A stretch of 64,000 nt of DNA, taken from the NCBI RefSeq assembly GCF_949987535.1, contig NC_080081.1, positions 68,965,603 to 69,029,602 on the forward strand. Direction: 5' to 3'. The DNA is from Balaenoptera acutorostrata (lineage: Eukaryota; Chordata; Mammalia; Artiodactyla; Balaenopteridae). Shown here piece after piece: positions 59,415 through 64,000 of this stretch (positions are counted from its first letter, which is position 1; every line of letters starts with the position of its first letter). The position numbers and the translations under genes were made by a program. The notes under the pieces were generated by a model. That model worked only from the letters and a program-made list of their open reading frames with translations, was not told the origin of the DNA and searched no databases.

Positions 59415-62249
59415 GTTCAGCAGATATTTATTGACTGTCTGCCATGTGTATCGTTGGTTTCTGTTGGGGAAAATGATAGCCTAAAGGATAAAGAGAGAAG
59501 GAAGAATTGTTTGTGGTTGTGGAAGATCAAGGAAGAGAAAGGAGGAGGAGGAGTCTTGAGGTTCCCCTTCCTTGACCCCCCAAATTATCAGTAAAATCTC
59601 TGATTATCACAGAATGCTGGTGAGAAGCAAGTCAAGGAGCAGGTACATCCCCTGCAGGTACCAGGAATGCTGAGGGAGGTGTGGGAAGAAGTGGGTCAGG
59701 GGGACGCTTTCCTTTGTCACATGGTGGGGAACTGGTTTCAGCCCCAGTGCAACTAGCTCCTTGGATATGAGGTTCCCAGCTGACAAAGGTGTAGAAAAAG
59801 TGGTGCAGAGGAAGCATATTTTCAGAGGTTGAGAGGTGGGATGTGGCTGAGTGGAATGGACTGTGTGCTCTGCAGGTTTGGTGGGGAAATGGAAGGGAGC
59901 GTGAGGGGCAAGGCAGGTTGAGGGGAGAGTTCTTTTTTTGAGATAAGGGAGATGTAAGTGAGTTCACTGTCCAAGGGAGAAAGAAAAGAGCAAGAGGACT
60001 CCTGATGGGTAGACAAAGGGGCAGCTAGGATGCAGATGGAGGACTTCACCTTGGGAAGGTGAAGGATGTGCTGTTTTCCAAAACCAGAAGGAAGGAGAAA
60101 AATTCCAGGAAATAAACAGCAACTCCAGGAAATTCTAGAGGGAGGGAAGGCAAAAGATTCGGCTGAATATTTACAGTGGTGTCATAGGTAGGTAGTAGCT
60201 GCTGAACAGTGATGTGTTGTCACCCAGGGACGAAGCCTACGGGGGCCCAGCTGAGATGCAGTTTGGTTCCCAGATGTGCAACAGAGAGCAGATCCAGTTT
60301 TGGCTTCTTCCAGGAAAAATGTTTCCAACCAAAATTTCAAGATGATGACATTTACCTAGAGCTAGAGGTTATGAAAAAATTAAGTAGATGAGGGATTCTC
60401 TGGTTGCTATGGAAAATATGATTAAAACGGCCAATCATGGGGTGGATGGAAGCTGTGATGAAGCCATGATAAGGATGAAGGACCAGTGGGCAGGGCTGAA
60501 GGAGGAGGAAATATGGAAGCCTGTGGTCAGAGAGGATCTCAGAGTTCAGTATCTAATAAGTGTGATGATTCGGAGTGGTGGAAGTGGAGTGAAAGGAAGA
60601 GTGGTAGAGTTGAGGGGGCTGGAGAACTAGGACCTGAGGAGGTAGGAGAGCCATCCATGTGGAGGTGATGCTGGACCACAGTCGTGTCAGGTGATGAGTG
60701 GGGAGGAGGGCCAGCCACTTACTAAAGGGCCCCTTTGTTAAGGATGTTATCAATCATTCTGTTCAAAGCACTTTCACTTTAATGAATATTTATCGAAGTT
60801 TTTAGTATTTTATGATGGTAGGAGTATGTTGTGTCACATTTTTCTTTATCTTAAGGATATTTTTGCCAACTTTTTGTCTAAGACTCCTACAATTTCATAC
60901 AATTTTAAATTTTATTCAAATTTTATTTTACTTTTTTTTTTTTTTAACTTTAAGGCACTTTGGATTAAAAAAATATCAAAAAGGGGGTCAGTAACTAAAG
61001 TTACTGAGGAAGGTAAGGGTGAGAGAACAGGATGTCAAAAGAAGAATTTATTGAGTGATGCTACCAGAACAAAGGTCTGAAACCGTGATTGGAACAAGAG
61101 AAACTGTTGACCATACTTAGCAGGAAAATAGACTGGTTGTATTTCAGATACATTTTCAGTAATAAAGGTCTCAATGCAAAAATGGTTAACTTCAGACCAA
61201 ACTAACCAAAACATCTCAAACCTGTGCATTTGATTAGTTGAGGTGTTTCTGTATAATGGAACAAAGTGATTTGTAGTAATTAGTCCATGAGAAGCAAATT
61301 TTGTTTTTTGGTTTGTTTGTTTCGCCTCCTGATTTATAACCTTATGGAACTTTCTGGATGAGAAGGGATGTTTTTACTCCAAACCACTCGTTTTCAATCT
61401 AGTCAAAGAACCTAATCAGGCCAACACCACCTTGTGACCGTTGGTATTAAAAACTACTGATAGATGTAAACATGTGATTGGCTGTTGAACTGTTTTCCTT
61501 TGTCAGAATGAAATCAGCCCTTGAAATTAGAGCCACGTGTGTTCTATTCACACTGGAGAGAGCCAGGACAGTGAAAATGTCCTTTGGCCCCAAAGCAAGT
61601 TTTCAACCTTCTATTCTACTGTGATTTTCCACCCTCCACCCACCCCTTGCCTTTGAAATGGAAGATGAGAGAAGAGATTGGAGGTGATCATATCTGTCTA
61701 GGTTTTGGTTGGACTGGGGCCTGTCTTCATCAACAATATCTCATATTTCCTCATCGTGGAAAGGAACTTGATCCAGATAATATGTGCTCATAGAGAGGAT
61801 CATGAGATCATTGAAAATGGACTGTCCTTGGCTTTGCATTTGTATATGGATGAGTCTGATCTCAGAATTTATTTAAATTCACAGATTTTAAATTTAAAAG
61901 CCCCAGGAGAGAGGAGCCACTCTGGAAACTGACTGGCATTTTCCATCCCACCTTTTACTCAAAGCTTCATTGAACTCCTTTCCTAGCGAGGGGGAGACCA
62001 TTTTCCTTGTGCAAATGCAGAGAAAAGTGGTTACAGGGCTTTAAAGGACTTAAATGCATGCAAAATATATAGCACAGGAATCAGTGTTAAAAAAAAAAAA
62101 AGCTCAAAGTAAATGCCTATTGTGGCCAAGAGATTAAATGCTTACTCTCAATATTAAATGTGCAGAAATAAAGTTCTTCTATCCATATAGATGAAAGCAA
62201 GATGGGTACAGAGGATGATGCAGCGTGGGTAATAACCCTACAGATAATC
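59415..62249. other. Unique DNA, no gene recognised
   Basis: The first ~45 bp ('cagcagatatttattgactgtctgccatgtg') look like a short antisense L2 end. 59600-60720 is purine-rich and GC-richer, and could be an old LINE body, but I cannot assign it. Frames there (minus 59632-60049, plus 60209-60668) have biased composition and no motif. T-run at about 60931-60945. Confidence 0.4.
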
Positions 62250-62665
62250 AGTGCATTAGTCAGGGTTCCCCAGAGAAACAGAACCAATAGGATGTGTATG
62301 TGTAAAGAGAAAGAGATTTATTTTAAGAAATTGGCTCACAGGATTATGGAGGCTGGTAAGTCTAACATCTTCAGGATGGGCCAGCAGGTTGGAAGCCCAG
62401 GGAAGAGCCAATGCTGCAGTTGAAGTCTAAAAGCCATCTGCTGGCAGGATTCTCTCTTGCTCAGGGAAAGTCAGTCTTCTGTTCTGTTCATGTCTTCAGC
62501 TGATTGGATGAAGCCCACGTGCATTATGGAGGGCAATCTGTTTTATTCTAAGTTACTGATGTAAATGTTAATTCATCCAAAAACACAGTCACAGAAACAT
62601 CCAGAAGAGTATTTGACCACATATCTGGATGCCATGGCCCAGCCAAGTTGACTCAAAAAATTAAC
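62250..62665 (+). repeat. Common mammalian interspersed repeat, family not named
   Basis: Opens TTAGTCAGGGTTCCCCAGAG, continues with 'cagaaccaatagga', 'ttggctcacaggattatggaggctgg', 'ctgctggcaggattctctcttgctcagg', 'ctgattggatgaagccca' and ends 'agttgactcaaaaaattaaccat'. I recognise the sequence type as widely dispersed in mammals, but am not certain whether it is an LTR or an L1M 3' UTR. Confidence 0.65.
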
Positions 62666-63870
62666 CATAGCAGGTGGAACTAGTTGGTATTGCCCAAGGT
62701 GCTGTTTGCAATACTGGCACAATGGAGTGAATGCCAAGGAAAGGAAGTCTTCATCTGTTTCTTCTACTTAGAGCATTGACAACTTTTCTTAAAATCAAAG
62801 TAGATCAAAAATACTGTTAGCCTTAAATTCAGAAAAGTCTAATTTAAAAGATATTTTGGGCAAAGTGTTTTAATCTGGTTGCTCGTGTTTGAAACATTTC
62901 TGCTAGGTTTGCATTTACAATACCAGCGAGGAAACAAAGATTTATGGAAAATATGTATGATCTCATATACCTAGGTTAATTGGTATTCTTCCAGGTTGTC
63001 CATCATAGCCTGCCACTAAAAATAAGCAATCTTCTATTATTTGCCCACCTAGGATTTAGTCAGAAAAGCCGGTGTATTCTGTCTAATGATTTAGGAAGAG
63101 GAAAAATTTTCATTCTGAATGATAATTTCCTGTTAATCACTGATGAACTTGAAGAGCCTTGCAGACTATTCCTCAGTGTTTGAATTGGTCTTAGTAAAAA
63201 TAAAGGAAGATAAAGGAACACTTATATACAAGTTAAAATGTTCTTATTCATTCTGGTTTTGCTAATAAAGTTACCAGAATTGGTTTCCTCCTCTTCATTC
63301 CCTGAATTCTTTTCATTATTTTATTATATTTTGGTGTGTGTCTGTCTCATTAAAATGATCGTCCCATATTAACCAGGACATTAAAAATGTATAGCATTAG
63401 ATTTAGTAATAAAATGAACTTCGTTCAGTCGAACATTGAGTTATTTCCCCCTTTGAGTCCTTTTACACAAGGCACCTAGATTTTATCTTTTCAATATGAT
63501 ATTGGAAAAAATGAGGGAGTATTGACAATTTGATGTGAAAAAGACAATCCTTATAGTTATAATTAAATGTAGAAGCTCTGTTTTCTTGGTCTTATTCTTC
63601 TGGGGCAGAGATTTAAGGAAGAAATCCTATCTCTTCCAAGCTACCTCTAAAAACACTTGGGGAAAAAAAAATTGCTCACAGCGTATGTTATTTGATAGAA
63701 AGTCACAAATTGCTCTTCGTAGCTTTCTGAATTTGTGGCTTATCTGCCTTTTCAAATTGAATGTGCTACAGGTATAACCTGTATGCTTTTGAACGGATCT
63801 TAAAGACGAGCCATTTCTTACTGCCATCCTCTTTGTCTTTCTTTGCTGATTTATATTAATTGCTTTTTCT
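62666..63870. other. Unique AT-rich DNA, no gene seen
   Basis: Frames at 62980-63183 and 63535-63827 show no recognisable domain. Confidence 0.5.
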
Positions 63871-63871
63871 T

Positions 63872-64000
63872 TTTAAACATCTTTATTGGAGTATAATTGC
63901 TTTACAGGGGTGTGTTAGCTTCTGCTTTATAACAAAGTGAATCAGCTATACATATACATATATCCCAATATCTCCTCCCTCTTGCGTCTCCCTCCCACCC
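63872..64000 (-). mobile_element. L1 3' end, antisense, running off the window
   Basis: 'catctttattggagtataattgctttacaggggtgtgttagc', 'caaagtgaatcagctatacatatacatatatccc', 'ctcctccctcttgcgtctccctcccaccc'. It closely matches the ends of the L1s at 48.6 kb and 57.7 kb. How much of the element exists lies beyond position 64000. Confidence 0.93.

Noticed and set aside
59600..60720. Possible gene in a GC-richer, purine-rich stretch
   Set aside because: Frames are short, overlap on both strands and lack splice-flanked or domain features. An old repeat body is more likely.

Overview
The window reads as mammalian nuclear DNA, most likely from a cetacean (whale or dolphin). The reason is the repeat content. 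It holds twelve tRNA-derived SINEs of the CHR (cetacean-hippo-ruminant) type, recognisable by the pol III B-box-like GGTTCGAGCCC and an AATAAATAAA tail, plus LINE-1 copies with the cetartiodactyl 3' end. I saw none of the Bov-B or Bov-tA elements that would be expected in 64 kb of a ruminant genome. Hippopotamus cannot be excluded. There is no convincing protein-coding gene, rRNA, tRNA gene or CRISPR array, so this is intergenic or deep-intronic DNA.

Layout. 1-13 kb: mostly unique AT-rich DNA with old MIR and L2 fossils and one minus-strand CHR SINE. 13-24 kb: two minus-strand SINEs and one plus-strand SINE, L1 3' fragments, a small Tigger-like DNA transposon with TA target duplications, and a long old L1 3' UTR split by a SINE. 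24-37 kb: unique sequence with MIR and L2 copies, a purine-rich tract, a (TA)n tract, and five SINEs with clear target-site duplications. 37-41 kb: an old antisense L1 interrupted by a SINE, then an antisense L2 with an inserted SINE. 41.5-48.7 kb: a structurally near-complete sense L1 with its 5' start and a 10-bp target duplication. It is dead and layered: a SINE sits in ORF1, an 0.8-kb retrocopy of a noncoding L2-MIR transcript sits in ORF2, and a 173-bp segment near the 3' end of ORF2 is tandemly duplicated. 48.7-57.6 kb: unique DNA, a short CHR SINE, old L1 pieces, and a 144-bp inverted duplication (arms about 95% identical, 692-bp spacer). 57.6-59.3 kb: a 5'-truncated antisense L1 with a 318-codon reading frame. 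59.3-64 kb: unique DNA, one common mammalian repeat I cannot name, and the start of another antisense L1 that runs off the window.

Nothing here works together as a pathway. The content is a record of retrotransposition. CHR SINEs borrow the L1 machinery, as shown by T-rich target sites, A-rich tails and 8-16 bp duplications. Nesting gives relative ages: L2 and MIR first, then L1M, then younger cetartiodactyl L1, with SINEs inserted on top. The best second-look items are the inverted duplication at 55.3-56.3 kb, the retrocopy inside the L1, the tandem duplication in the L1, SINEs carrying extra 3' sequence, a CpG-retaining possible exon near 30.4 kb, and a possible conserved noncoding element near 18.3-18.6 kb.
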